DNA of 64,000 nucleotides, taken from the NCBI RefSeq assembly GCF_016802725.1, contig NC_052677.1, positions 15,302,329-15,366,328 of the forward strand, written 5' to 3'. Origin of the DNA: Solenopsis invicta. Taxonomy: Eukaryota; Arthropoda; Insecta; Hymenoptera; Formicidae. Under the pieces are notes generated by a model. That model was given only the letters and a program-made list of their open reading frames with translations, was not told where the DNA came from and did no database searches. Positions 13,834 to 28,610 of this stretch are shown here, piece after piece (the first letter of the stretch is position 1; every line of letters starts with the position of its first letter). The translations under genes and the position numbers were made by a program.

Positions 13834-14354
13834 CTATAAGTAGCAATTATTTTTGTAATTTTTAAAAATTGCTCTAAATAATAAAAATTTGCTTATTTAT
13901 ATTAGACCTTTAGTTTAGATTAACAATAAGAGCGGCCATCCCGACTTTTTTCGTGGGATTATTGAAAATCTCCGTACACTACCGCCAGTACATTTATTTT
14001 TAGGAAATAGGTACTACAGAGAGCACATCTATTTTACAACACTGCCGATAAAAATGGTTCAAGTCTGAGATAAAATCATGTAGTAGGGGTATAATTTTTT
14101 TATCCCCACTACATGATTTTAGCTCAGACTTGAACCATTTTTATCGGCAGTGTTGTAAAAGAGATGTGCTCTCTGTAGTACCAATTTCAAAAATAAATGT
14201 TGGCGGTAGTGTACGGAGGTTTTCAATAATCCCACGAAAAAAGTCGGGATGGCCGCTTTTATTATTAATCTAAACTAAAGGTCTAATATAAATAAGCAAT
14301 TTTTTATTACTTAGAGCAATTTTTACAAATTACAAAAATGATTGCTACTTATAG
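13834..14354. mobile_element. ~520-bp foldback element with ~250-bp inverted arms
   Basis: The left arm from CTATAAGTAGCAAT mirrors the right arm ending ATTGCTACTTATAG. The axis lies near 14094, within the T-rich centre. Arms match over most of their length, including the strings around ATCCCGACTTTTTTCGTGGG and TTTTTATCGGCAGTGTTGTA, with small differences. There is no open frame of note. It is probably a non-autonomous foldback or MITE-type element. Confidence 0.75.
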
Positions 14355-14462
14355 ATTTTTATCGGCAATGTTGTAAAATAAATGTGCTTTGTAGTACCAA
14401 TTTCAAAAATAGATGTACTGGCAGTAGTGTACAGGGATTTCGAAAAGGCCGGGATTACCGCT
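14355..14462. mobile_element. Partial third copy of the foldback arm
   Basis: Immediately after the foldback element, about 108 bp repeats part of the right arm (14127-14260) in direct orientation. It carries the same TTTTTATCGGCA, TAGTACCAATTTCAAAAAT and TAGTGTAC strings but is more diverged. Confidence 0.65.
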
Positions 14463-17400
14463 GTCAAATTTCTCTTTAGTATGCCTTTTGCAATATTATT
14501 TGCATTCAGTTTCTAATTTAAAAAGTGATATTAGACATCCTAACATATTCCGGCAATATTTCTTTAACCTGAGAACTTTAGCGTATCGCACTGTCCCGAT
14601 CACCGATTCTCTGTTTAATTATTCACAATAACGAAAACTTTTCTTCAAAGAATACGTATACGAGTAAAATATTTAGAAGTATATTCGCGTGTTACTTTCT
14701 TTAACGATATCGTCATCAGCGAGAGAAAATGCGCTTCGGAAAATGGCCTTGCTTCAATTTTCAATTTTTCACCCGAATACATCGCTGATAACATCTTCTC
14801 AGGGGATATTTTGAATGGCGCTCGGCTCGATACTTAAATTGCGTTGCGGAATCGATTAGCCGCCACGCAGGCCGCGTGCACGATCGGAGCCGTGGAATCC
14901 CATAGGGAGCCGGTCGGCACACGGCCATTCGGTCGCGATTACAACGAGTTTATTGCGAGCGGATGCCGATTATTTACAACACGCCGCGCGCGCTCCGCGT
15001 GTAGGAAGTTGCACGGATACAAGTCCCGCGAGAGATCGGGCTCAATGCTTTCGATCATCGATATCGTGCCGGTATGAGCGATCGAAGCTAGGGACGGGGC
15101 ACAGCGTAGTGGAACGGGCCCCGTAGCCGGTAACAGGAGTCCCCGAGCCTCCGCTCCGCTCGCTCTTAGGGGGGATAACTGGGTAAGGGTACGATACCAT
15201 TAAATAAATGACTTTCTCATTTTTGTCATTAACGCTAATCGATTTTGCCCACGGAGACGGAATTGAAAGTAATCGACGGGGTTATACTTAGTAACGAGTC
15301 TCTCGGGGGTTTATACGCGACGCACACGACCGCTAATAAAGTTATTTGCTTTTTCCATCACCGTGCTTATCGACGTCGGGCTTAAATAACAGAACTCTGT
15401 GAAACCTAATTCTATCGGAGTTACCGAAGTCGTCTCAGAAAAGTGTTTTTGCTGCCCGTGATATTTCTCTGATATGTAGCCAATCTATCCTCGATCAAAA
15501 TATCTAAATTAATAATCTTTCAAAATCGAGGAAGTTAAATTTCAAAACACAAAAATTGACAACGTTTCCTTCATTAGAAAATTTTTACAACAAAATACGA
15601 TAGTCGCTCGGAGAATAAATCTCTTGCTATCATACGAAAGCGCAAGAAATCGCGCATTCGTGGTGGGCCGGAAAGTGTGACGAATGGTCAGCGAGAGTAA
15701 AAAGCCAGCAACAGAAAGGGAGGATGGGAACACGGACCTGGCAATCAAGCTCGACAATTATTGTTGTTTTCGCCATTAGAGGAGATCGGCGTAACATGCG
15801 CGCCTAGTACCCGCAAATTGTACGAGTTGCTGTGGAATCGCCGAGAGTGAGCCTCACCGACTAGTTACAATCCGTAAACTGGCTAATTATGTGTAACGAG
15901 AATACCATTACGTTATCACGTGAGTCAAATTCATTACTGGCACGAAAGCTTAGCTGTAACAACGGTAAATAGGAAGCGCTCACCTTAGTAATTTTGTAGA
16001 ATTAGAATTTAATAGAATTATTTGTTTTTGTATAATTTTAAGAATTCTTCTTTCAATATTTTTAGACAATGTTAAATTATAATTTTCTTTTTATATACGA
16101 TATTTACTTTATTTAAATGTTAAGTATTTTGATTAATAATTATAGAATTATCATAGTTTATCGTTTCTTAAATAAAATTTAGGAAAGTTTTATAAAAAAT
16201 TGATTATTAAAGTTTTATTAAATTTTTGATACGAGAGAAGGAAGACAAATAATAAATTAAAATTTTACTTTGATTAAGTTTTTAAAATTTATAATTAAAA
16301 ATTTAATTATGATATGATATAAAACATTTTGTAGAAAATTGATTTAAAAATCAAGAAAACTCGGATAAAGTTTTTCTTAAATTTTCTTTAAAAATTAAAT
16401 TTTTGAGTGAAAAACTAAAATACCTGCTCACAATTGTGTATGTATGAATGAAGATCAATTATTGCAAAGACAAATAATATCATTCGTTTATGAAGTACAC
16501 AAGTTACTGATATACCGCGCAAGCAAAACGTCATTCTGCGTTAATGCGCGTTAATTGCGATGACAAATGAACGAATGCATCGACGTCGTTGCCCAACGTC
16601 CAGCCGAGTGCAACAGGAAGTGCATGCGGACAAGAGTAATGGTGGCATTGCACCTCGGCGCAACAACACCAACAACGCAGACCAACGGGAGCGTCTCTCT
16701 ATATCGCTTTCTTCGACTCTTGGAATTCACGTCCGTATATTATAATGCTAGCATTCGATGCAGATGCGACGTTGCGTCGTGTCTTCCGCCGAACTTGACG
16801 AACCTGACGACGTCCGCGTTCGCTTGCTACGAGACCGATGATATATTTGTGCGGTATTTCGGAACCAGTGGCGTAATTATATGCATTAGAAAAAAAAGTG
16901 ATTACTGTGTTATATTAAACATAAAACATCCATTTTGATAGATTCGGTGAATTCCAATCTTCTTTCTTTTATTGTCGTTTATACTATCACATTAAACGTT
17001 CAGCTGTACATTTTCCATCTTTAAATATTTTGACAATCCAATTTTATTGATAAAGGAAGCTATCAAATTGATTTCATTAAATCGATAATCGTCAGGTGCA
17101 TCTCAAGGTAGACACATTTGTAGGTTTTTTTTTTTTTCAAAATTTTCTCCTCTCCTTGCATTACGCCTCTGCTCTGTCCCGGCGTATCCGGAACAGGTAT
17201 CACCGGCTGGAAACCCGGCACGTCGTAAAGCGCACACGAGGCGCAGGCTGTTGACTGGTACGACGGGGACCCCGTCTAAGGATCATTTTGTAAAAGCCAA
17301 TAATTCATCGCGGTGGAAGCACCGTGTAAATTCTGCGGTCGCGCCTGCGATCGTTTTCGTGGGATTTTATTTTCGCCACGTGGAGCGGAGTATCGGGCGA

Positions 17401-20103
17401 TAAGCGCGTCTGGACTCGTTAGCGCTGCGACGGATTCGCGGAAAGGGGAATATCCGCGATGGTCTGACGCTGTCGCGGTATAAACGCTTTTTTTTTACTC
17501 TTTTTCGTAAGTTCTCGCTGCGCCTTTGCCTCACATAATATCTCGCGGAAAGCGTGGGTGGGAATGAAACATGGGAAATTTTGGGTTATTCCCGATTTAA
17601 ATGGTAATGCGCTAAGAACGGTATATATTATAAATAAATGTAGCGTTAAAAATGATAGTAATTAAAATAATAATTAGGATAAGATGCATATAATACATTA
17701 AAGACCGCGATGTTATAATACAATTTTAAAATTAGCTGGTCATAGCGGTATCTTAATTAGTGCATAAATAATAATTCTTGCAGTGTAATTTTATGTACAT
17801 TTTCTGATTCTTCGAACTGCGTACTGTTACTTTTGATCTTGAAACGCAGCGCGTTAAATTAAATCAGAGAATAATAATATTATAAAACATTATTAAGTTG
17901 ATTATATTATTTATTATATTATCACAATATTTTTTTAATTGACAATATTAAATTATAATTAATTTTAGGTTATTTATCCTGTTGCATTTGTTCTCTGGAT
18001 AATTATAACACAGAAATGCAGTAGATTAAGACAGTTTTGAACTTTTGAAGTCTTGCATCATATCTAAGCTTCCAAAATAAAAAAATTAATCAAAGCTCCA
18101 GATGGATTAAACATATTTTTTTTTATATTGAGCATGTATTTAGAAAACTATCAAAAGATTTAACTTTCAATAATGCGCAACTTCACGCTATCATTATACT
18201 TATTGAGATACACTGCACTGACAACATAATTTATCTTGTTATATCTTTGGCGATCGATTACTTAGTGGAAGAGAGAGGGATCAGATATGCCGCAGAGATA
18301 AAGTCTCATGTAATAACTGATAATGCTTGATATTTTTTGTGAAGTCTAACTATCAGATTCAAATCAATCTTGGAAGCATAATTTTTCAATTAAGCATATC
18401 TTAGCGTACACCATAAGTCATTGATATTTTACAAAATTGTTTCTTTACTGAACTAGACATCTTCTGTGCTAATCACGAAAGTCACAATCGCTGGAGCACA
18501 TCGAGCTAATGTCTAGAATGATCAGAGACAAGTGGTACCTTACTATCTCGCCAATAATCCGTAAACCATCGGCACTTGAAAATTTTCTAAACCCAAGCCC
18601 ATTTGAACCCACCGCATAATGTCGCACAATAACAACCTCTTTTTTTTTCTTTCTGTCGGCGCGCGCAGAAAGAACACCTTTCAAAGGTCAAGCTGGGCTG
18701 TATTTCGTGAACACCCTGTAACCACGACAAATGATAAGAAGCTCATGCTCTTCATACGTATGTGCACGGCAGGTAGGACCGGCCTTGGTCCAATGACCTC
18801 GCGAGAGATCGACCAGCGGCCAACGTCTCAGTTCGTACATACGTTCGGTGCTCCCCCTCGACGTGACCGTCGAACGGGGAACATCATCGTGCGCCGGCGA
18901 ACGAGCAGGTCGTTGACACCGAGCGGCTTCTTCCCCGTTTCTTGATTCGCGCCACTCGTGTAACCGCGGCCCGGTATTTAACGCGCATGAGGCGCTCGCA
19001 TAATAACCACGTCGCGCCGCGCCGCGCTGCGACCTCAGCTGAGAGAACCGCTTACTCTCCAGTAAAGATCGTCGTCAACGGGGGGTCCTCTTCATCGGCG
19101 CCGCCTTTTTTTTCTCGCGCGTCGCAAGAACCGCGGGAATCTTAACGATTTTTCGTGCCGTGCATCAAAAATCGCGAACAGACTCCGATGTTCTGCTACA
19201 GAACTGTTTAAGATGTCTTTTATAAGTTTTATATTCCGTATACGTTCTATATAAATATTATTATAATTTCCGACTATAAGTGTACGAAATGATGCGATAG
19301 TCCGGGTCTTTTAAGACAATAAGATACGATATTTGACTATAACTTGAATGAGAAAAAAAAATTGTGAAATTAACAGATTATATTTGTATATCGTTGACAT
19401 GCGTGAGTATTTAAATGAGAATAACTAATTTTATATATTTTTTAAAGTCATACAAAATATGGAATACTTAAAATGTTTTTATCTTTACACTGATAACAAG
19501 AGTAAGCAAGATTTTTATTGGTTTAATGGTTTAATTAAAATTGTAAATAGCTGATCTTTTTTCCTCTTTTTTTGTGCGTTTGTTCGTTAGAGTCAGATGA
19601 GTTTCTCTCGCATCGATCAGGGACAACTGTAATTTTTGTAGATATTGGATGATGCTCGCGCGTCACTCGCACGGTTTATCCGGTGTCGATGAACGAGATG
19701 ATAATGGGCACCGAAGGAGAAATATGGGTTCGAGGAAGTGTTCGGTAATGGACTCGGTAATCCGTGGATCGATCAGTCCATTGACTGTGGCTCATTTCTA
19801 CGGACGGTCATTACAGAAATATTATGCCGTGTCAATAATACCTTACCATGGCGTTTCGCGGCTGTAACGGACCTGAGGAGCAGATCGACGTACCATTGTG
19901 TGCGACCGGCAATCATTTTCGGAGGCATCGGAAATTTCACGCTCACATAACTCTTAACAGCTATGCCGGGACGTACGAAAATTTAATTTATCACGCAGAC
20001 GACGCAGCTCGGTTGGATGTCAGTGCAATTCCATTTAATGGTGAAGTGATTTCGCTTAAATGCGAACAGTTATAACACGATACGGTATATAACAGCCGGA
20101 AAG
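14463..20103. other. Region without a recognisable gene
   Basis: CpG-rich patches (14820-15180, 17160-17520, 18750-19140) alternate with very AT-rich blocks (16000-16430, 17580-18100). Open frames up to 123 codons in the CpG-rich parts (for example 16567-16938) match nothing I know. Confidence 0.35.
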
Positions 20104-20263
20104 AAAAATTTAGATCAAAAAATAATCTTATGTTGGGTTATTTCAAGTCATTACACCTGAACGTGATAACATTGCTGCAAATAGTTTTGATATTCTAGCA
20201 ACTATCCTAAATATAAATTTTTTAATAATTTAACACAATTATTTTCAAATCTGTATTTCAGCA
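20104..20263. mobile_element. MITE-like element, family 1, diverged copy
   Basis: Its right end (AATTATTTTCAAATCTGTAT then TTCAGC) and the internal string GCAAATAGTTTTG...TTCTAGCAA match the copy at 36841-37030. The left end (TTTAGAT...TAATCTTATGTTGG) resembles the left terminus of the 34212 copy. Length is about 160 bp with no coding capacity. Confidence 0.55.
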
Positions 20264-23200
20264 GCATCGTTCTTCTGGATTTTTTACTAAATAAATGGTT
20301 AGTTTTATTTTAATAATATTTTAATTTATTAAACAGTAGTATTATATATATACAAATTATAGAAGTATTGAAATTTTACTCTCTCAATTTTTAAAACGTT
20401 GAATAGTTTAATTTCTACAAAAAGTTAATACATTGCAGGTATCATTACAAAAAGATATTTAGGATAAAAAAGATACTGCGATTATATCACTTATTAGTTT
20501 ATTTATCTGCGAGCGCGGAATATAAGCTTAAGCAGGATTTATCCAGTATTTCATTGTAAGAATCTTTCGTTAGGCGACACACAAAGTATTCTCGTATTTA
20601 AAGTTACACCCTGTTAAGGGTATACTGGCATAGAAAAACAAGAGGAAGCAAAAAGGGGAAACTACGCGAGGACACGGAGGAAGAGAAAGAGATGAGGGCG
20701 AACAGCGCATTACGCGAAACTATAATATTCTAATTAATGCCTTTATGTAAATAGAGTTAAGTCGTACAGGACGGTACGGTGCTCGTTATCTGAAACACAT
20801 ATTATCGTTCATGCCTTAGGGGTGTGTGCGTGCCAGTACACGTACACGCGTTCCTCGGCTGCACTTCCTGCAGTATTAATTGTGGCACGAGCTTGAGACC
20901 ACCATAGCTGTGCGAGCATCTGCTCCGCGGAGAAAATCTGGTCGTCATCAACGACGAACAATTTCATTCCTTTAATGTACGATTTCAAGATACTTATACG
21001 TGTAAATTTGGTTTGATGAAATTGAACCAGGAGTCATGAATAAATTAAATTTATTTATAATTGATTTATAAGCTTTATATCAGAATAAATAATTTTTAAA
21101 ACTGGCAATTACTGACGACGATGAAAAATGATCTTTGCGTTCAATATGTGATATTTTTCTAGGATTCCTGAAAAATTATTTTGAAATGCGAGTTGCGTGT
21201 AGAAAAATTTTTAAAAATTTGCAATGTCATAACATATTGACCAAAGTTAAATATTATTTTAAAACAAATCGTAAACAATTTTCCATAAACGATATATGAA
21301 AATGTGATCGCTAGCTTCTTGCGTTTAGGTAATGACGCATTAATCTTATAATAGGGGTTTTCTGTACACTAATCAAACCTTTTATATAAAAAGATACTTG
21401 CAATTTCTAAGTTAATTTCTAATTTCTAATAGTATTCGAAAGAAATTACGTAAAATGGAATTCCAATGATTGTATATGTCGTGGTGATCAGTTGCCGCAA
21501 GGTGGTTGAAGTAATGCGCAAGCAGGGTGCACGACTGTGTGTTGGATGGCCACGACCGCGAAGACGTCTCGTCGATCTCTTTAATGTGCCGCCGGCGATA
21601 AGTTCGCGCGGAGGAGAAAGCTGAGCCTTCGTGGACCGGACGCTCCGGCGACTTCGGATTCTCTGCGCCACGAAGAGAATTACGTAACCCGCCTCATTCC
21701 TGGCGGACTGAAATTCTCATCGGGCTCCCATCCTTCGTTTAACGTTCGCGAGACGATAACTACGCGTGCTCGCATAAATCAGTTTAGGCTATCGAATGTC
21801 GTCATCTAATGTCGCGGAAATGCCTCGCAAGCGTTTCAAAATGCGGCTAAAGGAAAGTTTATAAGACGATATTTCATGAAACGATCGTGAGAAAAGAAAG
21901 TAACTCCTGATAGCCGTTATTTGTATACAATCAATACTTCGAGTGCTTAAATGAAAAGCCGATCATAAATCGTCTCCAACATGATTGATAATTCGAATGT
22001 TACGTAACGTAAAGACGAGCATTCAAAGGTCAATCAAAATCATTTACCCGGTTTTATACGCATAACACCATCTATTAGAGTTGCGATCTTTGCGTGATTA
22101 TAACCCGTCGCGAGTTGCGATTAAAGAACTTGCTTCCCTGTACGGTAAAAAAAAGAAAAGCGTATGAACTCCCGGGCTCCCTCGAATTGACGACGATTAG
22201 CGCCGATCCGGCGACAGATCGTTACGTTATTGCCACGAAATATCACGGTTTCTTTTGCACCATTAGCTTGACCGATTGTATAACACTTCGCCGGCACTGG
22301 TCGAAACTCCTTTCCAATTTAAATGGCCTGCACGTTATAAATTCACCCGTGAAATCATGCGCCCGACGATTACATCGGAATTGCTCGATTATTTAACCGT
22401 TACCACGCTCCGAAAATTACAACTGCCGAAACGAGAAAACTTGCAACTTTCTTAAAATGTCGGCTCTTTCTCTCTCTCAAACGGCTTTAATGTAATTACA
22501 CGCGGATATATATTAATTGATACGAATCTAATGATTAGTAAACTAATAATTAACAGAAATTGAATGTAATAAATAAAATCCTTCAATAATTAATAAGCTA
22601 GTTAGGCGAATTAAAGTAACAAAACTTTTATTTTATTATTATTGCAGTGGTAATTCTGAAGATGTTTAGTCGAGTCTTGTTTATATATTCATCATGGGAT
22701 ACTTAATAAGTATTATTAAGATTCAACCTGCCACTTACGAAAGCTATATTTTTTGTAATTCGCTGTATTTTATGCGAGCGCTGATTATTATGACATTTCC
22801 GCGACGTCGCGTCGAGGAGTCGTAGACATTTGCACACCTTTCCTGCTTGTATTGTGCACATTATTAACTCCTTCGCCATATTCGTTATACTATGTTGACA
22901 CGTGTAATGATGGAGATTAATGAGCATGTCGAACTCGTTGGAACGCCTAAGTAACGGCCGAGTCATTCACATAATATTGACCGTTGCGGAGAAACACAGG
23001 GACGCGAAATTTACTCGCGATTGCGATTTTCTCTCGTCGTTGACGTGAAATAATTGCACCGCGTAACGAATGATTAATTTCTTCCATGATCCCTTTTAAA
23101 AGCATACGCGAAAAGAACGCTACGAATAAATTGGCACGCTGCGCGTTAGTCTCAATAATTTCTTACGTCTTCGGCGACGAACATTAAAAAGGTATGAGAT

Positions 23201-25905
23201 GGTCAAAGAAGTTTTTTCAATGCCTTCGAGTCTCTTGATAACCGTTTTGTAGCAATCATCTCACAATGTGGAACTTTGGAAATTTATACAAAGTGCTGTT
23301 TAATTCTCAAGTACTGAGGTCGATTCGTGGGACCACGCGAAAGAAACTTGTGTTTCTATTCCAGTTTTGTTTAAATCGATGTCTCAGAGACCAACCTCGA
23401 TAAAAGAAGTGTCACTATTTTTCACCTCAATACTTGACAGTTAACACAAGATACTTAAAAAAGTCTCGTTCGATCCCGCCGTCGAAAACAGACCGCACAA
23501 TCCGACTTTCTCGCGAGTCTCGATTAAATGTACAAAGAGAGTTTAGGGTATTCTCGACGGAAGCATAAAGCCGGGCGGCGATTCTCCCAGACGACCATGG
23601 CAAACGCCGGTAGTTCCGGCGAAGCCGACCGGTAATTAACTTGGCTCTTAACTTTCCTGACCTTCTTCCACCGGTGAGATTGCCCTCCCAGCCCGGCTCT
23701 ATCGGGACCCGACTTCCTCTCCCCGTTCTCAGGATCGTTCGAGTCCTGGCAGGTATATTTGCCGCATCGCGTCCCCGTGCCGCATTCCAGAGCCCCGGAT
23801 GCATCCCGCGTTGCATTGCACGAGTGCGTCGGCCCCGCGTGCTCTCCTGAGCTCGCAAGCGCGCGCGCGCGCACACGCGTAGAAAGGATCTCTTCCGGGA
23901 CCGCGGCCCCGGAAATCGAAGGGATCGCACTCGCGCGGGGCGTGGCCATTAATTCCATCGAATCCCGGTATATAAATAAGATTAAAGCTCGTACTCCGCT
24001 TGGCACGCATTTAACTTATTCGATTCTGTTTAGCGTTGTCGCGCTAAAGCATATTGACGTGACGCAGTTCGAAAACCGATAAAATATCTATTAACGCGAC
24101 GAAACGATGAGTGAACCACGCAAATAAATAATATAACGGTGGACGTGTTCTTCGCGCTTAATCACATTAATTATTTTATGGATTGTATGAATACACTCTT
24201 GATCATTATCTCGTCTGAACTTTTCGAAGAGATACATAAAGAATGTCCTGACTATGAAAAAAAAAGAAGGACACATTGCATCACCTTATACATATAATTC
24301 TAATAAGTTAATTCTATTATAATAATGTACATCTGCAATCATTTATTCTCTCAACTGTAAGTGATTCGTTTTGGACGATCATTAAAGCAAAACATATAAA
24401 TTTGCCTTAAAACTCGCGAACATATCCTTCTGATATTTCAGATGTCCCCGTCGCTGCTATTAATTACGCCGCATGAATACGAGTGACTTTGCACTGGAAA
24501 CTGGAGCCGCTATTGTAATCCGCCGCGGGGATTCTCGCGCTATGAATTGCCCACGATGTCGGGAGAGGGCAGGGTTCTGAAGAGGGTCGTGGTAAGCGTC
24601 ATTTGAATTATGAAATTAATGCGATCGCGCGGCGAACGTAACTTTCGTGTCGCGTAATCGCGCATAAATTCTGTTCATGACACCGTCAGAATTTCTTGCA
24701 CAATATCGTGTGTTTCATAATCATTTTTAAACGACTTATTAAAGTATTTTTATTACACTTTTATTATTCCGTCAATCTCTATTCGAGAAAGATGTGAGAG
24801 GTCAGATTTATGTTTAGTTCGTAGTTTAAATAAATTTTTATTATTTATTTATTTGTTCATTTTATACTTAATATTCATATTTCATATTAAGAATATAAAA
24901 CGCAAATATAATTTCTAATTCGTAGAACAAGATTAATTTCCCACTAGAAATTAAAGCGCGTGACTAGAAATTACATTACGGTAATTCAATTTTTGTGTCT
25001 ATAAAGAAGAGACGCACGCAATTCGCGCGACAGACTGGGGCAAAAAGTTGTACGAGCAGCGTTCGTATGAAACGTCCATTGGCCGCGAGACGGAGCTTAG
25101 CAATTAAGCAAATGCGCCACAGGAACGGCACTTAATTAATTAGGCACCTCGGTCAATTAACCGAGAAGCGTTTAGTTGGACTGGTACTTCGCCGCAGGAG
25201 TGACATTCCGAAGTACACGCAAACCTCGTATGAGACAAATGAGAAACGCGAAATCTTCCGCGTAATCATTTCTACACAATGGCGACGCAGATGCTTCTTT
25301 CCGTCTCGGGATGATAAACAAGATCAAATATCGAAAACAGCGTGATAAAATTATTCCTACATTTATCGTTTAATTTTTCTGATGGCGTAACAAAAGGCAA
25401 CAAAAATTGCCCAATTTAGTGCTTTAATTTAATTTCAAAGACAGTTATGATTTTTAATTGAACCACGTCGTAACGATTCTACATTAAAACACAAAAGAGT
25501 TAACATTTTCATGCTCTGCACATAATGTGTTTTACGAAATGTTGCAATAATAATTCTTTGTTGAAAGGAACTAAGAAATTTACGCACGAGAAAATTACTT
25601 AATTATATTACTTAAGAAATTTACTTAATGCATTTGTTACGTCATACGTTTAAAAAAATAATTGTCATAAATACTTCATAATAGTGGATAAATTTTTAGT
25701 GGATAATGTTCCTTTGAACGATGTTTAAATCATAATTACAGTGTAATTTACAGTGACAACTGTATAATGATTCTATTTGAAATAATAACATAAAATTATC
25801 TGACATCAGTTTACTATATATTATCTGATAACAGCGAACAATATTTCTTTATCGTAATCATCTTTATCAACCATTTATAATGGCGAACAATTAGTATAAA
25901 CGAAC

Positions 25906-25929
25906 CGATTGTACTAATTAGTACAATCG
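25906..25929. repeat. Perfect 24-bp palindrome
   Basis: CGATTGTACTAA is followed directly by its mirror TTAGTACAATCG. The end of it is repeated (GTACAATCG) 2 bp later. It may be a protein-binding site or chance in an AT-rich setting. Confidence 0.6.
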
Positions 25930-28031
25930 AGTACAATCGTATCTTATTTACTAGCAGTTATCGTACATTAGCATAATTCAATAATTAGTACAATAACTGA
26001 TACGAATAAAATTAGGCATGTGGTTAAACTACGTGATATCACGTGATGCATATTCCTTTAATGATTCTTTAAAGATCAGAATAAAAGATTTATACATTAA
26101 AGAAATTATGTAATTTATAAAAATGTATTGAACTCATTTGTTACATATGTACTATGTTAAATATTAAAGATATTATTAATAAATAATCCCGTTAAGCATG
26201 CATATTGAATTTCGATTACACAGCAGTTAGCATCAGATATGTGTTAGAAATATCATGGCGACAATTATATACCAGCATTTTATTGCAATCACTACAGCCG
26301 TTATTGTCAAGCTAATAGATTTGATGCGAGATAATTGTTTACAAGAAGCGTTAATTGAATATCGCAAATGAAAGATCCTCGGCAACTTACGATTGCAAAG
26401 TAATACGATATGTGTTCAGTAAGTAAGCGTAGGTAAGTAATGAGATGTGTGTTCAGAAACCGCACGCGGAACCGCAGACCACATCGGAGGCGTATCATCT
26501 TCGGCGGGGCCGCGCATTGCACGCGCGTGCCGAGAGGGAAAGAAACGCGCGGCGTAAACTTTCACCCTGCCTGGCTCGCGTGGTAGTCGTGTCTCCGCGG
26601 CATGTACACCACAATAGTTAACCTTATGACTTGGCGCGCCGAGAGGTCTCTTCCCCCTTTCTCTTTGTCCGGGAGGGAGCCCATCTCCTCGTCGTCGCCT
26701 GCACGCGCCCGTATGCGGCACCGCGTCGAGGCCCGGGGCGAGACACGCGCGCATCGACCTATCAATCATACAGCGATATTCACCTCCGTGACGTGCAACC
26801 TGGAAGTGGGCGTACAGTACGAAGTCATCGCCTCCTTCGACCTTCGACACGCGTTTGCGCCCGCTGCCGTTCCCGCGAGTGAAACGATCATTTCCGTTGT
26901 GCAATTCGCGACCGACTAGCTCCAACTACGAGTTTAGCCTCGGCTGAGTCACTTGATGTTCATACTATTCGATAATACATTGAAAAAAGAGTTTGCTAAT
27001 AATAATTAATGAAACCTTAAATATTGAATGAAATTAGTAAGCTTTGTTGAAATAATTTCAGTTAAATGTTTCAATGAATAACCAAATATTCAAAAGCCAT
27101 TTAATTATTATTATTATGTTTGGTTATTAATATAACTACTGAATATTACTAAATATTTGGTCACATTAACTAATGTAACTTATTTAATTAAAATTATTTC
27201 ATTAAAGTTTGATTATTAAATTACCAAAATCTTTTCTTAATGCTCCCAAATATTTAAAAAACACAGGTAGAATAGTAGAGTATTAGACAGAATTAAATAA
27301 AAATTGTGTATTAATCCTTTAGTATCCATGTCTTTTAGTGTAATTAGGATTTACAGTAAAAACAAATGAATAATTTCCTGTCAGGACAGTTTCTTAATAA
27401 ATTTAAGCTTATATAAACTTCATCAACGGACAGTTAATCTTATCGAGACGAGACTAATCGACCGGTAAAGATCGGGAATTCTGGCTTGCCATGTCACGGA
27501 GTTGGCGGATGCGAGAAACAGGCCGACGTCCTCGGGACGAAACCGCGAACCTAGAAGTGGATGTGCCTTGCAACGACCACGGCGACCTTTAACCTTATGG
27601 TATCGACAGCGCTGCCGTTTCTATGTCTTTGCGCGCACGAGGATGCACGAGGCAGCGAATAGCTCACTTTTCGTTGAGAAGAGGAACGACCCTCGACCTT
27701 ATACCGCGCGAGATAACTCGCGTACGAGATTGCTGCGCCGACGCGTTCCACTTCCTCGATCTTTCCTCGTCCCCGCTAACCTTCGACGATGATCTCCGCG
27801 ATACCGTGAACTTATAGCTTGTTTCCCGTTTCCGCTTTTCAGCAGTTACTAAGGCGACGAAAATTATTTGAGATAACAATAGATTTCTGATTTCAATAAC
27901 TCCAAAATGTGTGATAATATACTGAACTATAAAAAAAAATCATACATAAGATTGGCCAATCTTGTTATTTATTTAAATATTTTGATTAAGTTTATGAATT
28001 TGGCGCATTAAGAGTAAAAATCATATAATTT

Positions 28032-28073
28032 AAATACATTAATTATATACACATATATATATAATTAATGTAT
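28032..28073. repeat. AT-rich inverted repeat
   Basis: AATACATTAATTATATA mirrors TATATAATTAATGTATT around a short ACACATA-type loop. Confidence 0.6.
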
Positions 28074-28560
28074 TTGAACTGTATATTAATATGATAAATT
28101 TTATTTAAGAGCTAATGTAATATAAATCAATAAAAATATAAATCTTTTATCAGCTTGTTATAAAAAATATATAATGTACAGAGGGCTATTAAAGCAGCAG
28201 AACCACTGCATATTTAACTTGTTTAAAGGCAAACATTTTATGCACAATGTAACCTTCAGCTCTCATGCTTGTTGAAATAATTGCCAATTTCAAAGAAATC
28301 AACGTCGCATAATTCAATCATTTTAACCAGAAGCAAAAGCATTTAGCCTTCGATTTTTTTGCCATGAAATAATTTTCACAAGGTTGCAAATCGTTTTTTA
28401 TTCTTTTTCTCTCTTTGATAGTTAATTATCTTATAATTCTGTCTGTCTGTCTTTGTCAATCTTCGGAGTGACTAAATTAATGCAGATTATACAACAAAAA
28501 TAATAAAACGAATCGTGTAAATTGAAATCACAAGGCCATAAGATAATTGTCTCCCCGTTT

Positions 28561-28610
28561 TCTCTCCCTTCTTCTCTCTCTCTCTCTTTCTTTCTCTCTG
28601 TCTCCGTCTC
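28561..28610. repeat. CT-rich microsatellite
   Basis: An imperfect CT run with TTTC interruptions. Confidence 0.8.

Noticed and set aside
18690..18725. A GAACACCCTGTA string like the termini of some insect transposons
   Set aside because: No matching inverted terminus or coding sequence nearby; a 12-mer alone is not evidence.
19720..19735. GGGTTCGAGG and similar strings as tRNA B-box candidates
   Set aside because: No A-box at the right distance and no cloverleaf arms; likewise for other GGTTC strings in the window.
23427..24010. Overlapping 90-167-codon frames
   Set aside because: CpG-rich sequence gives several simultaneous open frames on both strands; the Arg-rich, low-hydrophobic content is not protein-like.
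25181..25225. A GCCGCAGGAG string reminiscent of the 3' part of insect miR-252
   Set aside because: The seed region does not match and the local hairpin is only 8 bp with a 17-nt loop.
26416..26925. A 169-codon minus-strand frame
   Set aside because: Same CpG-rich artefact; three frames are open at once and none has a known domain.
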